A stretch of 39,243 nucleotides of DNA from Candidatus Atribacteria bacterium (GTDB lineage Bacteria; Atribacterota; Atribacteria; Atribacterales; JASGLU01), in the NCBI GenBank assembly GCA_030156825.1, contig JASGLU010000010.1, forward strand, positions 1 to 39,243. The letters are read 5' to 3'. The notes below the pieces were generated by a model. The model searched no databases, was not told the DNA's origin, and worked only from the letters and a program-made list of their open reading frames with translations. Shown piece by piece: positions 1 to 10,097 of the stretch. Both the position numbers and the translations under genes were made by a program. Numbering within the stretch: the stretch's first letter is position 1; each line of letters starts with the position of its first letter.

Positions 1-130
1 TTAAAGATAAATACTAACCGAGGAAGGAAAGGCATCTTCCTCGGTATTAGGGGGAAAATACCCCCCTAATAACCCCCAAAAACAAAGATAAAAAAGGAAA
101 GTGAGGAAGGTTTTCCTTCCTCACTTTCCT
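1..130. repeat. Composite hairpin repeat, locus 1
   Basis: Three consecutive palindromes. Stem A is ACCGAGGAAG (17-26) pairing with CTTCCTCGGT (36-45). Stem B is ATTAGGGGG (46-54) pairing with the C-rich arm ending CCTAAT (61-70), followed by AACCCCC and an A-rich linker. A second A-type stem is a perfect 16 bp pair, 95-110 with 115-130, around a TTTT loop. The same module order recurs at 11254-11640, 20694-20833 and 39034-39243. No ORF covers it and the element begins before the window edge. Confidence 0.85.
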
Positions 131-189
131 TGGTAACTTACACCTATCTCCAGGGGAGAGAAAACCAATGGTTTCAGCTTTTAGAATTT

Positions 190-223
190 CCTCTTCCTTC
201 AAGGGAGAGGATTAAGGTGAGGG
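190..223. repeat. REP-like palindrome with GGTGAGGG tail
   Basis: CCTCTTCCT (190-198) pairs with AGGGAGAGG (202-210) with one wobble, followed by ATTAAGGTGAGGG. From memory this resembles the widespread REP-like sequence family with a GGGAGAGG stem and a GGTGAGGG flank found between genes in many bacteria. It is distinct from the A/B hairpins of this window. A single copy is seen here. Confidence 0.45.
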
Positions 224-245
224 AGGCATAAGGATGGGCTCCAGG

Positions 246-268
246 TTTTCATTACTATCTGGTGGTGC
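246..268. repeat. Fragment shared with the hairpin element upstream of infC
   Basis: The 23 bases at 246-268 match 20911-20933 at 20 of 23 positions (both contain TTTTCATT and TATCTGGTG). A further 11-base match, TTTCAGCTTTT at 172-182, corresponds to the end of the second repeat type at 32322-32332. This looks like a decayed copy of that element ahead of glgA. Confidence 0.4.
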
Positions 269-330
269 AGGAGAAGGAGCTAACCGTCCCTTCCTACTCG
301 ATTAGAAGAACAAAAAAGAATAAAACTAAC

Positions 331-351
331 AGGAAAGGAAAACACTTTCCT
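331..351. repeat. A-type hairpin upstream of glgA
   Basis: AGGAAAG (331-337) pairs with CTTTCCT (345-351) around an A-rich 7-base loop. It is preceded by an A-rich linker ending ACTAAC, as in the composite repeat, but has no B stem after it. It lies in the presumed glgA leader, just before the ribosome binding site near 358-364. The rest of the 375-base region before glgA shows no gene; an open frame from 262 runs into glgA but reads through repeat sequence. Confidence 0.5.
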
Positions 352-375
352 CAGAAAAGGGGTGAAAAACTTTAT

Positions 376-1791
376 ATGGAAGTAGCTTTAGTTTCTTCAG
401 AGGCTTATCCTTTTGCACAAAGCGGAGGCATGGGAGATGTGGTGGGAGCTCTTTTTAAATATTTACCCACTTTTGGTTTTACCCCCAGCCTCTTTATTCC
501 TGCCTATTCTACTCTTTTAGAAAAGAGCTCTTTTGTTTTGAAAGAAGAGGTCAGTTTCCCCTTTGGAGACCGCATGATAAAAGCTCAATTTTTTACCAAG
601 GAAGATACAAAAGGGAAAGTGGTGGCGGTAGCGGGAGAAAATTACTTTAACCGGGCGAAAATGTATGGTTATCCTGACGATTTAGAACGGTTTATTTTTT
701 TCTCCCGGGCGGTTTTTGAATATTTAGTGCGCTCTCAAGAGCAACCGTTTGTTCTGCATGCTCACGATTGGCAGAGTGCGCTTGTTTGTGCCTATATTAA
801 AATGTACTGGCCGGCTTACAGAGTAAAGCCCCATAAAACAGTATTTACTATTCACAATTTAGCCTATCAGGGAATAGGCAGTGGAGATTTATTTCGGTTA
901 GTCAATCTCCCAGGTAGATTTTTTACCCATGAATATTTAGAATTTTATGGTAATATCAACCTTTTGAAAGCTGGTCTTATTTTTGGAGAAGTAATCACTA
1001 CTGTCAGTCGGAGTTACGCGCGGGAGATAACTACTGCCGAGTTTGGAGAAGGACTGGATGGTTTAATCCGGGCAATTGCTCAGAGCAAAGGTATTACCGG
1101 GATAGTAAATGGAATTGACCTGGAACAGTTTAATCCGGCAGACGACCCTTATTTAGCGGTTAATTTTACCAAAGATGACTTGACGGGCAAAAAAATCAAT
1201 AAAGAGAAGCTTATCCAGCAGTATTTTGCTTCAGCGGAAGATACCTCTTTACCTTTGATATCCTTTGTTTCCCGGTTGGTAGAGCAGAAAGGACTGGACC
1301 TTATTCTCCGTCAGCCAGATAAATTTTTTAACCTTCCGGTTTTTTGGTTGTTTTTAGGTACCGGAGACGAAGCGTATGAGAAACTACTCAAAAACTTAGA
1401 GAGGCGCTTCCCCCGCTTGCGGGCCGAAATCAAGTTTGATGAAACTTTAGCCCATTGGATATACGGAGCCTCTAATTTTCTGTTGCTTCCTTCCCGATTT
1501 GAGCCTTGTGGTATTTCTCAGCTAATAGCCATGCATTATGGAACTATTCCTATTGTGCGTCGGATAGGAGGTCTGGCAGACACAGTAGTTGATTATCCCT
1601 TTAATCCCAAGTTGAGTAACGGTTTCAGTTTTGACCAGTATAAGTCAGAGGAGCTTTTGCGTGTGTTGCAACGGGCTCTTACTACTTATAACCAGGATTC
1701 CAAACTGATGGAGAGAATGATAGCTAACGCTTTTGATTCAGATTTTTCCTGGGAGAGAGCTATTGGCCACTATGTATCCCTCTATCAATAG
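376..1791 (+). CDS. glgA: Glycogen synthase (GT5)
   Basis: Transfers glucose from ADP-glucose (or UDP-glucose) to the non-reducing end of alpha-1,4-glucan; cytosolic glycogen storage. The 471 aa length matches bacterial GlgA. The N-terminal glucan-synthase domain opens MEVALVSSEAYPFAQSGGMG, and the C-terminal GT-B half carries SRLVEQKGLDL and the acceptor/nucleotide motif EPCGISQL near residue 376, followed by GGLADTV. I chose ATG 376, preceded by GGGGTG about 12 bases upstream, over an in-frame GTG at 262 because the extra 38 residues are low-complexity and encoded by repeat-like DNA. Oddity: the usual Lys of the K-x-G-G nucleotide-sugar motif is Gln (Gln15). No other glycogen genes are nearby. 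The 3' end overlaps coaE. Confidence 0.93.
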   Translation: MEVALVSSEAYPFAQSGGMGDVVGALFKYLPTFGFTPSLFIPAYSTLLEKSSFVLKEEVSFPFGDRMIKAQFFTKEDTKGKVVAVAGENYFNRAKMYGYPDDLERFIFFSRAVFEYLVRSQEQPFVLHAHDWQSALVCAYIKMYWPAYRVKPHKTVFTIHNLAYQGIGSGDLFRLVNLPGRFFTHEYLEFYGNINLLKAGLIFGEVITTVSRSYAREITTAEFGEGLDGLIRAIAQSKGITGIVNGIDLEQFNPADDPYLAVNFTKDDLTGKKINKEKLIQQYFASAEDTSLPLISFVSRLVEQKGLDLILRQPDKFFNLPVFWLFLGTGDEAYEKLLKNLERRFPRLRAEIKFDETLAHWIYGASNFLLLPSRFEPCGISQLIAMHYGTIPIVRRIGGLADTVVDYPFNPKLSNGFSFDQYKSEELLRVLQRALTTYNQDSKLMERMIANAFDSDFSWERAIGHYVSLYQ

Positions 1792-2410
1792 AAGTTGGAA
1801 GGAAAATCGCCCACTGGTGGTGGGAGTTGCCGGTGGTATGGCCAGTGGAAAAAGCACTTTTTCCCGTTTTTTGGCCCAAAAAGGAGCAAAATTAATTGAC
1901 CTTGACTGGATTGCAAGGGACTTTTCTGATAAAGGGAAACCTCTTTGGGAAGCGATAGTTGCAGGTTTTGGTAGAGAATTTTTAGCCGCCGATGGTACCC
2001 TTGCTCGGAGCAAATTGGGGTGGGTGGTATTCAAAAGTTGGAATAACCTTTTTCTTTTAAATCAACTAACCCATCCTTTTCTTCGGCAGGTGGTGAGGGA
2101 GAAATTAGCTGAATTCAGTGCTTCGGAAATAGTGGTGGTCGATGGAGCGGTTTTGTTTGAGGCTGGTATTTTGAATTGGGTAGATTTTTTAATTTTTATT
2201 GATGCTCCGTTGGGACTGCGTAAAAGTCGGTTGCGAGAAAAAGGTCTTCCAGAACGGGAAATTGACCGGCGAATTAAAAGCCAGAAATTTCTTCCCTGTT
2301 TGCGCCGACGGGCTTGGAAAACAATTTTTAATCAGAACGGTAAAGAACAATTACAGGCAGAAGCAGAAAAAATCTGGTTTGAACTGAGTTCTCACTTATC
2401 CGTTGATTGA
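1772..2410 (+). CDS. coaE: Dephospho-CoA kinase
   Basis: Last step of CoA synthesis: ATP-dependent 3'-phosphorylation of dephospho-CoA in the cytosol. 212 aa from ATG 1772. The P-loop GGMASGKST lies near residues 24-32, then the LIDLDWIARD substrate region, a VVVDGAVLFEAG segment and the lid region RLREKGLPEREIDRRI. ATG 1772 overlaps the glgA end by 20 bases and gives about 15 residues before the first beta strand. A GTG at 1817 with GGAAGG about 13 bases upstream would give the more usual CoaE N-terminus, so the start is uncertain. The overlap suggests cotranscription with glgA. Confidence 0.9.
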   Translation: MYPSINRSWKENRPLVVGVAGGMASGKSTFSRFLAQKGAKLIDLDWIARDFSDKGKPLWEAIVAGFGREFLAADGTLARSKLGWVVFKSWNNLFLLNQLTHPFLRQVVREKLAEFSASEIVVVDGAVLFEAGILNWVDFLIFIDAPLGLRKSRLREKGLPEREIDRRIKSQKFLPCLRRRAWKTIFNQNGKEQLQAEAEKIWFELSSHLSVD

Positions 2411-2500
2411 TTCGGGGGTAAGGAATAGAAAGTTAAAGTTTTTGTTAAAAAAACATGGATTAGTAAGGAACAAAAGTGTGGGAGTGGATGTTAGTCCAAA

Positions 2501-4564
2501 ATGGATACTTTACAGGTAAAGAGCGGGGAATTTGAACTTTCTTCTTCCTTCTCCCCCCAGGGCGACCAGCCACAAGCAATTGAGAAGCTGGTTGATGGTT
2601 TACGGCGGGGGTATCGCTATCAGACTTTGATTGGTGTAACCGGATCGGGTAAAACTTTTACCATGGCCAATTTGATTGCCCGATTTAATCGACCGGCTTT
2701 GATTATTTCCCATAACAAGACCTTAGCTGCCCAGCTTTACAGTGAGATGAAAAGCTTTTTCCCGAAAAACCGGGTGGAATATTTTGTCAGTTATTATGAT
2801 TACTATCAGCCCGAAGCCTATGTTCCTGAATATGACCTTTTTATTGAAAAAGACGCCTCGGTTAATCAACAGCTTGATCGCCTGCGGCTTTCTGCTACCA
2901 GCTCTTTAATGGAAAGAAACGATGTGATAATTGTAGCTTCGGTTTCCTGCATTTATGGTATAGGTTCTCCCCAGGAGTATCAAAAAAGGGTTTTTCATGT
3001 GCGGTTGGGTGATCGTTGGGATCGCAGAGATTTTGTCCATCGATTGGTGGAGCTTTTATACGAGAGGAACGAGATAGAGTTCACCCCCGGTCGGTTTCGA
3101 ATGAAGGGCGATGTGGTGGAGTTATTTCCAGCTTATAATGAACCTGCTATTCGCTTTGAGTTCTGGGGTGACCAGGTGGATAAGATTAAAACTTTCGACC
3201 CGGTGAGTGGAAAAAGTTTACAGCAGTTGGAAGAAGTTTTCGTTTACCCGGCCAAGCATTATTTGGTGGATCGTGATATTTTTCAACAAGCTTTAAGAAA
3301 CATAGAGAGAGAAATGACCGAAAGGGTAAACTATTTTTTGTCTCAAGGTAAAGTGGTAGAGGCAGAAAGACTCCAGCGGCGAACTCTTTATGATTTGGAA
3401 TTACTACGCGAGACCGGTTACTGCGCGGGAATTGAGAATTATTCCCGCCATCTGGATGGCCGGAATCCGGGGGAGCCTCCCTATACTCTGATTGATTATT
3501 TTCCAGAGGATTTCTTAGTTATTATTGATGAGTCTCATGTGACCATTCCTCAGCTAAGAGGAATGTTTGAAGGGGATAAAGCGCGCAAACAAAGCCTGGT
3601 TGAATATGGATTTCGTCTTCCTTCTGCCTTTGATAATCGGCCACTTAAATTTGAAGAGTTTGAGCAGAAAATACCGAGAGCGGTTTTTGTTTCCGCCACT
3701 CCTGGTCCTTACGAACTCTCTTTGAGTGAACAGGTGGTAGAACAGCTTATTCGGCCTACAGGATTGATTGACCCGGCGATCGAAGTTCGTCCGGCTACCG
3801 GTCAGGTGGAAGACCTTTTGACCGAAATTAAGCGGGTTATCAAAAAAAATCAGCGGGTGTTGGTAACCACTTTGACCAAGAAGAGCGCAGAAGACCTGAG
3901 TGATTATCTTTTCCAAATGGGGATTAAGGTACAGTATCTTCACTCGGAAGTGGATACTTTAGAAAGGGCTAAAATTATCAAAGACCTAAGGTCGGGTAAG
4001 TTTGATGTTTTAGTGGGGGTTAATCTTCTTCGGGAAGGGCTTGATTTGCCCGAGGTGTCTTTAGTGGCAATTTTGGATGCGGATAAAGAAGGGTTCTTGC
4101 GGTCAGAGGTGTCTTTAATTCAGACAATTGGCAGAGCGGCTAGAAACCTGGAAGGTCGGGCTATTCTTTATGCCGACCAGTGGACCGGTTCCATCAAAAG
4201 AGCGGTGGAGGAAACCCAGAGGAGACGAAGCATCCAGCAAGAGTTTAATTTAGCCCATAATATTCAACCCCAAACTATCGTGAAAAAAATCCAGGCTTTG
4301 CTTCCTGAGGTAGTTGGCCTTTCTTCTGAGGCAGAAGAAACCCTGGCTCAGTTGGAAAGCTGGAAAGAACAGGCTTCGCCAGCAGAAATGATAAAAATTA
4401 TGGAACAAGAAATGATGAGGGCGGCTGAAAATTTAGAATTTGAGAAAGCAGCCCTTCTTCGAGATGAAATACTCCGTTTACGAGGAGAGAAAACGAGGGA
4501 TAAAATCGATGGAAAATCACATCCTAATAAAAGGCGCCAGAGAAAACAATCTAAAAAATATTGA
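2501..4564 (+). CDS. uvrB: UvrABC system protein B
   Basis: DNA-damage-verifying helicase-like subunit of the nucleotide excision repair complex; receives DNA from UvrA and recruits UvrC. 687 aa. The Walker A motif GVTGSGKT is at residues 45-52, the beta-hairpin region [12 protein letters not shown] near 98-109, and the Walker B region [16 protein letters not shown] near 345-360. Motif [10 protein letters not shown] is present, and the C-terminal UVR domain ([10 protein letters not shown]) contacts UvrC. The basic tail [10 protein letters not shown] is encoded by the overlap with uvrA. A GGAG element sits about 14 bases before ATG 2501, rather far. The 90-base gap to coaE holds no clear terminator. 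Confidence 0.97.
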   Translation: MDTLQVKSGEFELSSSFSPQGDQPQAIEKLVDGLRRGYRYQTLIGVTGSGKTFTMANLIARFNRPALIISHNKTLAAQLYSEMKSFFPKNRVEYFVSYYDYYQPEAYVPEYDLFIEKDASVNQQLDRLRLSATSSLMERNDVIIVASVSCIYGIGSPQEYQKRVFHVRLGDRWDRRDFVHRLVELLYERNEIEFTPGRFRMKGDVVELFPAYNEPAIRFEFWGDQVDKIKTFDPVSGKSLQQLEEVFVYPAKHYLVDRDIFQQALRNIEREMTERVNYFLSQGKVVEAERLQRRTLYDLELLRETGYCAGIENYSRHLDGRNPGEPPYTLIDYFPEDFLVIIDESHVTIPQLRGMFEGDKARKQSLVEYGFRLPSAFDNRPLKFEEFEQKIPRAVFVSATPGPYELSLSEQVVEQLIRPTGLIDPAIEVRPATGQVEDLLTEIKRVIKKNQRVLVTTLTKKSAEDLSDYLFQMGIKVQYLHSEVDTLERAKIIKDLRSGKFDVLVGVNLLREGLDLPEVSLVAILDADKEGFLRSEVSLIQTIGRAARNLEGRAILYADQWTGSIKRAVEETQRRRSIQQEFNLAHNIQPQTIVKKIQALLPEVVGLSSEAEETLAQLESWKEQASPAEMIKIMEQEMMRAAENLEFEKAALLRDEILRLRGEKTRDKIDGKSHPNKRRQRKQSKKY

Positions 4565-7313
4565 TCTTGAGATACCGCGTAATCAACTGGTAGTTATTAC
4601 CGGCTTGTCCGGTTCGGGAAAATCTTCTTTAGCTTTTGATACCATTTATGCCGAAGGACAGAGACGGTATCTGGAGTCTCTCTCTTCCTATGCCCGTCAG
4701 TTTTTGGAAAAGATGGAAAAACCCAAAGTGGATTTGATTGAAGGTTTATCCCCGGCTATTGCCATCAATCAAAAAGCCACCTCTCACAATCCTCGCTCGA
4801 CGGTGGGGACTGTTACCGAAATATATGACTATTTACGGGTTTTGTTTGCCCGATGTGGGCAGGTATTCTGCCCGGAGTGCGGACGACCGATATCTTGCCA
4901 GACGGTTCAGCAAATGACAGACGAAGTTCTTTCTCTACCCACTTCCACCAGGACTCTGGTCATGGCTCCTTTGGTGACAGGGAGGAAAGGGGAATATCGA
5001 AAACTTCTGGCTGATTTATTGAAGAATGGTTTTGTCCGGGTAAGGATAGATGGCGAAATAATAGAGTTAGAAGATTGGGAAAACATTGAGCTTGACCGTA
5101 CTAAAAAACATACTATTGATTTGGTAATAGATCGCTTGATAATAGAAAAAGGGACCGAAAGAAGAATAGCCGACTCGATTGAAATTGCTCTCCGCTATGG
5201 GCGAGGTTTGATGAAGCTTTTGGTAATCGAAGAGGAAGGGAAAGAGTACGAGCGAATTTTCAGCGAAAATTTCGCCTGTGCTGACTGTGGCATCAATTTT
5301 CCGGAAATCAACCCTCGGATGTTTTCCTTTAATAACCCTTATGGTGCCTGTCCTACTTGTGGAGGATTGGGCTATTTATCGGTGGTGGATCCTGACTTAG
5401 TGGTTCCTGACTGGTCAAAAACCATTGAAGAAGGAGCAATAATTCCCTGGATGGAAGAGGAGGAACCGATAGCCAGCTGGCGACTGAAAAAGCTTCGAGG
5501 GCAAGGGGTGAGAGTTAATCTTCCTTTCAGGGAATTGAGTGAAGACGAGCGAAAAATAGTGTTTCAAGGTAATTCCCATCTGGAAGGGGTTATCTCTCAG
5601 CTGGAGCGAAAGCTGGCGCTTGCTCGGGGTTGGTGGGAGCAGGAGGAAGTGGCTCCTTTTCTTTCCACTCAGACTTGCCCAAAATGTGAGGGAGATCGCC
5701 TGCGCCGGGAAAGTTTAGCTGTCAAGATTGGTGGTTTTTCTATTGGTGACCTTTCTCGTTTTACGGTGGAGGAGCTGTTCGCTTTTTTTGAACGTTTTGC
5801 TTTTACTGGTAACGAATCAATAATTGCCCAGCCTATCCTGCGGGAAATAAAATCCCGACTTAACTTTTTAAAAGAGGTGGGCCTTGATTATTTAACCCTT
5901 AACCGAACTGCTTCCACCTTGTCGGGGGGAGAATCACAAAGGATTCGACTGGCTACCCAGATTGGCTCCGGCTTGGTAGGGGTGCTTTATGTGTTGGATG
6001 AACCCACGATAGGCCTTCACCCGCGGGATAACCAGCGATTGATCAATACCTTGAAAAGATTGAGAGATTTAGGGAATACGGTGGTAGTGGTAGAACACGA
6101 TCCTGATACTATTAGAGCGGCCGATTTTGTAGTAGACATTGGACCGGGGGCGGGAGAACGGGGAGGACTTGTGGTAGCTACCGGTTCTCCTCAGGAAATT
6201 GCCAACCACCCTGATAGTCTAACCGGCCTTTATCTTAGCGGTAGAAGAAAGATTCCGGTTTCCCTTCCTCGAAAGAGTCCAGATAACGGATGGTTGGTAA
6301 TCAGGAAAGCTCGGGCGAATAATTTGAAGAATATAGACGTGAAAATACCCCTCGGCCTTTTGGTAGGAGTTACCGGTGTATCCGGATCTGGTAAAAGTAC
6401 TTTGCTGGATAACATTATCTATCGTTCTTTGGCTAGGAAGCTATACTATTCCCCTTTAGTTCCGGGAGAGCATGAAGCAATAGAAGGGGCAGAATTGATA
6501 GATAAAGTAGTGGTAATTGACCAATCCCCGATTGGCAGAACCCCGCGTTCCAATCCGGCCACTTATACCGGCGTATTTACTGAAATCAGAAACCTTTTTG
6601 CCAGGCTGCCCGAATCTCGAGCTCGAGGTTATAAACCGGGCCGGTTCAGTTTTAATGTAAAGGGTGGTAGGTGTGAAGCCTGTCAGGGTAACGGAGTGCT
6701 TAAAATAGAAATGCATTTTTTGCCGGATGTGTTTGTTACCTGTGAGCATTGTAAAGGGAAAAGATATGCCCGGGAAACGCTGGACATTCGGTATAAAGGA
6801 AAAAATATTGCCGAAGTGTTAGACTTGAGTTTGGAAGACGCTTTAGCTTTTTTCCAGAATATTCCGACTATTCGTCGCAAGTTAGAGATTCTCTGCCAGG
6901 TGGGTTTAGGTTATATTAAACTGGGACAGCCGGCTACCACCTTATCGGGAGGAGAGGCTCAGAGAATCAAACTTGCTCGAGAGCTGAGTAAAATAGCTAC
7001 CGGAAGAACTATTTATTTGCTGGACGAACCAACTACCGGTCTTCATTTTGCCGATGTAGAGAAGTTACTGAATGTTCTGCTTGAGCTGCGTCGACGGGGT
7101 AATACGGTGATGGTGATTGAACATAATCTGGAAATTGTTAAATCGTGTGATTATATTATTGATTTGGGTCCAGAAGGAGGGGAGAAGGGCGGATATATAG
7201 TAGTTCAGGGCACTCCAGAAGAAGTAGCGGCTACTCCTGGTTCTTACACCGGCCAGGTTTTGAAAGAGGTGCTAACGATTGAAGAAGAAAGAGTATGCTC
7301 GGTTGGAAGTTAA
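4509..7313 (+). CDS. uvrA: UvrABC system protein A
   Basis: Damage-recognition ATPase of nucleotide excision repair; dimeric, cytosolic. 934 aa, close to the usual 940. There are two ABC modules: Walker [10 protein letters not shown] near residue 32 with signature LSGGESQR, and VSGSGKST in the second half with signature LSGGEAQR. Zinc-finger cysteines are visible in CPECGRP, CADCG...[14 protein letters not shown] and the conserved CEACQGNG...CEHCKGKRY module. ATG 4509 is chosen with GAGGAG about 20 bases upstream and a purine-rich GAGGGA closer in. It overlaps uvrB by 56 bases, so the two are translationally linked. An upstream in-frame start at 4440 is unlikely. Confidence 0.97.
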   Translation: MENHILIKGARENNLKNIDLEIPRNQLVVITGLSGSGKSSLAFDTIYAEGQRRYLESLSSYARQFLEKMEKPKVDLIEGLSPAIAINQKATSHNPRSTVGTVTEIYDYLRVLFARCGQVFCPECGRPISCQTVQQMTDEVLSLPTSTRTLVMAPLVTGRKGEYRKLLADLLKNGFVRVRIDGEIIELEDWENIELDRTKKHTIDLVIDRLIIEKGTERRIADSIEIALRYGRGLMKLLVIEEEGKEYERIFSENFACADCGINFPEINPRMFSFNNPYGACPTCGGLGYLSVVDPDLVVPDWSKTIEEGAIIPWMEEEEPIASWRLKKLRGQGVRVNLPFRELSEDERKIVFQGNSHLEGVISQLERKLALARGWWEQEEVAPFLSTQTCPKCEGDRLRRESLAVKIGGFSIGDLSRFTVEELFAFFERFAFTGNESIIAQPILREIKSRLNFLKEVGLDYLTLNRTASTLSGGESQRIRLATQIGSGLVGVLYVLDEPTIGLHPRDNQRLINTLKRLRDLGNTVVVVEHDPDTIRAADFVVDIGPGAGERGGLVVATGSPQEIANHPDSLTGLYLSGRRKIPVSLPRKSPDNGWLVIRKARANNLKNIDVKIPLGLLVGVTGVSGSGKSTLLDNIIYRSLARKLYYSPLVPGEHEAIEGAELIDKVVVIDQSPIGRTPRSNPATYTGVFTEIRNLFARLPESRARGYKPGRFSFNVKGGRCEACQGNGVLKIEMHFLPDVFVTCEHCKGKRYARETLDIRYKGKNIAEVLDLSLEDALAFFQNIPTIRRKLEILCQVGLGYIKLGQPATTLSGGEAQRIKLARELSKIATGRTIYLLDEPTTGLHFADVEKLLNVLLELRRRGNTVMVIEHNLEIVKSCDYIIDLGPEGGEKGGYIVVQGTPEEVAATPGSYTGQVLKEVLTIEEERVCSVGS

Positions 7314-9117
7314 AAAAGACAACCTGGAAGAGCTTCCTTCTACCTGTGGGGTTTATCTTTTCCAGGATGAGTCGGGAGAGACCATCTATGTTGGGAAAGC
7401 GGTAAACATTAAAAATAGAGTTCGGTCTCATTTCCATAATTATCCTCTTTCTCCACTCAAACAGGAGATGAAAGAGCGGGTTTCGCAGGTGAGTTATATC
7501 CTGACTGAAGACGAAAATGAAGCCTTACTTTTGGAAGAAGAACTGATTAAGAGTGCTCAACCTCGGTATAACTTAAGGTTGAAGGATGATAAAAGCTACC
7601 CTTATTTACGGATCGATTCGAGCGGCTCTTTTCCGGCAATCAGATTGAGTCGAAAAAAGATAGCTCGGGAAGGACGATTTTTTGGTCCTTTCACCGACGT
7701 TAAAGGAGCAAGACAGGGTTTGAAAACTTTGCGTTCAGTTTTTCTCCTTCGGAGTTGTCGGGTAGCTGAGAGTCGATTCCCCCTGGCCCGTCCCTGCCTG
7801 GATTTTCAATTGGGCCTCTGCAGTGCCCCTTGTGCTGGTCTGATTTCTCCGGAAGATTACCAGAAAAATGTGAACCAGGCTATTTCTTTTTTAAATGGTG
7901 ATTATCAGCTGGTATCTGCCTGGTTAGAGGAAGAGATGAAAAAGGCAGCTCGGAATCTTAATTTCGAATTGGCTGCTTCTTACCGTGACCGTTTAAGAGC
8001 GGTTAAAAAACTTTTGGCCCGTTATCGATTGGTTTTGCCTGAACCCCAAGATATTGATTTTTTGGAAGCAAAGGTGGAAGTGAATATAGCAGCGATAGCT
8101 CTTTTGAAAGTAAGGAAGGGTAGATTGATTGGTTGTGAAAATCTTTTTGTTTCCGGAGAGAACCTGGAAAAAGAACAGGTGATAAGGCAGTTTATAGATG
8201 AATTCTATCTCGATTACTTTTCTTTACCCTCTCGAGTTTGTTTAAGTATAAAGGCGGTTGCTCAAAAGGAAATTGTTGAAGAAGTTGGAGGCAGGAGCTG
8301 TATTTTTTCCGGTCCCAAAAGCCAGGCGGAGCAAGAGTTATTAGAGTTTACCCTGGAAAATTGTCGGAAAAACCTTGAATTGAGGAGTAGCCGACTTAAA
8401 AAAAGAGAGATGGAAATAGAAACGAAGTTGAAAGAAATGCAATCGCTTTTTAATCTTCCTGCTTTGCCCCGGAGGATTTCCGGCGTGGATATTTCGAATT
8501 TTCAAGGAGGAGAAGCAGTAGGGTCGGTAGTTTCTTTTTGGAATGGCTTGCCGGATAAAACTCACTATCGGAAATTTATTATTAAAAGAACTGATTATCC
8601 CAACGATTACCAGATGATGGCCGAGGTTTTGGAACGTTACTTAGGAAAAGTGCGCACCGGTGATTTTGTTTTTCCTGACCTTATCCTGGTAGATGGGGGA
8701 AAGGGGCAACTTTCTACTGCGCAAAAAGCAAGGGACCTTTTGGCCCTTAAAATTCCCATCATTTCTCTGGCTAAGGAGTTTGAAGAAATTTATCTGGAAG
8801 GGCACCCCGACCCAATTCGCCTGCCAGAAAACTCATCAGTTTTACAGCTTTTGCAGCGGATTAGAAACGAGGCCCATCGGTTTGCTGTTTCTTTCCACAG
8901 AAAAAGAAGAAACGATCGTGCATTCCATTCTGTTTTAGACGGAGTAAAGGGAATTGGGCCCAAACGCCGGCAGAAATTAATGATAGCTCTGGATAATTTA
9001 GAGGATATCTTAAAGCAGGATAGTGTCGAGTTAAGCAAAAATTTACAGATTCCAAGGCCGATAATTGATGATTTAAAGGAAAAAGTGGCTAACTTGGAGA
9101 AGGGTCATGGAGTTTAA
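7279..9117 (+). CDS. uvrC: UvrABC system protein C (dual-incision nuclease)
   Basis: Makes both incisions in nucleotide excision repair. 612 aa. The N-terminal GIY-YIG nuclease has GVYLF at 24-28 and IYVGKA at 36-41. A cysteine-containing linker ([20 protein letters not shown], then CSAPCAG) follows, with a UVR domain near 222-245 that meets UvrB. The RNase H-like C-terminal nuclease has acidic residues in GVDISNF and [10 protein letters not shown], and a terminal HhH pair ([13 protein letters not shown]). The start is TTG 7279, with AGAGGTG about 8 bases upstream inside uvrA; overlap with uvrA is 35 bases. The cluster therefore encodes the complete excinuclease. Confidence 0.96.
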   Translation: MKKKEYARLEVKKDNLEELPSTCGVYLFQDESGETIYVGKAVNIKNRVRSHFHNYPLSPLKQEMKERVSQVSYILTEDENEALLLEEELIKSAQPRYNLRLKDDKSYPYLRIDSSGSFPAIRLSRKKIAREGRFFGPFTDVKGARQGLKTLRSVFLLRSCRVAESRFPLARPCLDFQLGLCSAPCAGLISPEDYQKNVNQAISFLNGDYQLVSAWLEEEMKKAARNLNFELAASYRDRLRAVKKLLARYRLVLPEPQDIDFLEAKVEVNIAAIALLKVRKGRLIGCENLFVSGENLEKEQVIRQFIDEFYLDYFSLPSRVCLSIKAVAQKEIVEEVGGRSCIFSGPKSQAEQELLEFTLENCRKNLELRSSRLKKREMEIETKLKEMQSLFNLPALPRRISGVDISNFQGGEAVGSVVSFWNGLPDKTHYRKFIIKRTDYPNDYQMMAEVLERYLGKVRTGDFVFPDLILVDGGKGQLSTAQKARDLLALKIPIISLAKEFEEIYLEGHPDPIRLPENSSVLQLLQRIRNEAHRFAVSFHRKRRNDRAFHSVLDGVKGIGPKRRQKLMIALDNLEDILKQDSVELSKNLQIPRPIIDDLKEKVANLEKGHGV

Positions 9118-10030
9118 CCGTTGTTTAAGAGACGAACTTTACTCTATTTTACCCACCCAAAAAGAGGAGTTAAAGCAAGAGTGGTTAGGTCTTTTTTGGG
9201 GCGGGGGAACGGTTAAAAAACAAAAAGCTTCGGTTTTTCTCCAGTTTTCTCATCGAGACTTAGGTTTAATCAAAAAATTGTTATTTATTCAAAAAAAGTT
9301 ATATCCGGAACTTTCCCACAACCTTTATCAAATGCAAAAAGAGGGGATTAATTCCGGCTCTTTTTTTATTCTGGAATTTCCTGTTTCGCAAGCGATACTG
9401 GTTGATTTAAAGCTTTATGATTTGGGGGAAGGAGAACTTTTTTCTGGAGCAGAGGAAGGCTTTCATTTTTTGAGAGGTCTGTTTGAGGCAAGAGGTTATA
9501 TCGACGACCCTGGCCGAGCTTATCATCTGGAACTGAGACTAAATTCAAAGAATGTAGCCGAATTTCTGTTTTCTTTTTTAAGAGATAAAGCGCTTTCTTT
9601 TTCTCTTCGTCGGGAGAAAGAAGGGTACAACCTTTACTCCAAAAATGCCCAGACTATCGGTTTTTTCCTGCAGGCAATTGCTGCTTCTCACAGTTATTTG
9701 TTGTTTGAAAAAACTTTAACCGAAAAAGCCACTCTCAACAGCTTAACCCGTTGGGTTAACTGTGAAACCTCTAATGTGGAAAGAACTATCCGTTCCTCTA
9801 TTAGGTTAAGAAATAAAATCCAGCACTTAGGGGTGACCTCGCTTCCCAAGCGGTTGAAAGAAGTGGCTTTCCTTCGACTGCACTATCCCTGGGCTTCTAT
9901 CCGTGAGCTGGGTGAACTTTGCTCTCCCCCTCTTTCAAAAAGCGAAGTGTATCGCCGGTTAAAAGAAATAGAAAAGATAGCCGACCAGGCAGAATCTGCT
10001 TCTGACCGGTTTACAAAAAAAGAAAAATAA
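9107..10030 (+). CDS. whiA: WhiA-family DNA-binding protein
   Basis: WhiA proteins combine a degenerate LAGLIDADG homing-endonuclease fold with a C-terminal helix-turn-helix; they affect sporulation (actinobacteria) or cell division (Bacillus). The 307 aa here show the N-terminal domain, the LAGLIDADG-like core with FLRGLFEARGYIDDPGRAYH near 125-145, the family motif NCETSN followed by R, and the HTH with YPWASIRELGELCSPPLSKS. ATG 9107 overlaps uvrC by 11 bases. In many Bacillota whiA follows rapZ and yvcK; here it follows uvrC directly. The precise role in this organism is not known. Confidence 0.92.
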   Translation: MEFNRCLRDELYSILPTQKEELKQEWLGLFWGGGTVKKQKASVFLQFSHRDLGLIKKLLFIQKKLYPELSHNLYQMQKEGINSGSFFILEFPVSQAILVDLKLYDLGEGELFSGAEEGFHFLRGLFEARGYIDDPGRAYHLELRLNSKNVAEFLFSFLRDKALSFSLRREKEGYNLYSKNAQTIGFFLQAIAASHSYLLFEKTLTEKATLNSLTRWVNCETSNVERTIRSSIRLRNKIQHLGVTSLPKRLKEVAFLRLHYPWASIRELGELCSPPLSKSEVYRRLKEIEKIADQAESASDRFTKKEK

Positions 10031-10097
10031 TTTACAATATTTTTAAGTAAATTTCAACTATTTTTAATATATTATTGATAAAGAGGAGGAAAAATAG

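Noticed and set aside
262-375. N-terminal extension of GlgA from GTG 262
   Set aside because: The 38 residues are low-complexity and basic, encoded by hairpin-repeat DNA, and GlgA normally begins at the MEVALVSSE segment.
1738-2034. Reverse-strand open frames, here and across coding regions (e.g. 3554-3943, 10632-10985, 28003-28476)
   Set aside because: They lie antisense to confidently identified genes, have no recognisable domains and no ribosome binding sites of note.
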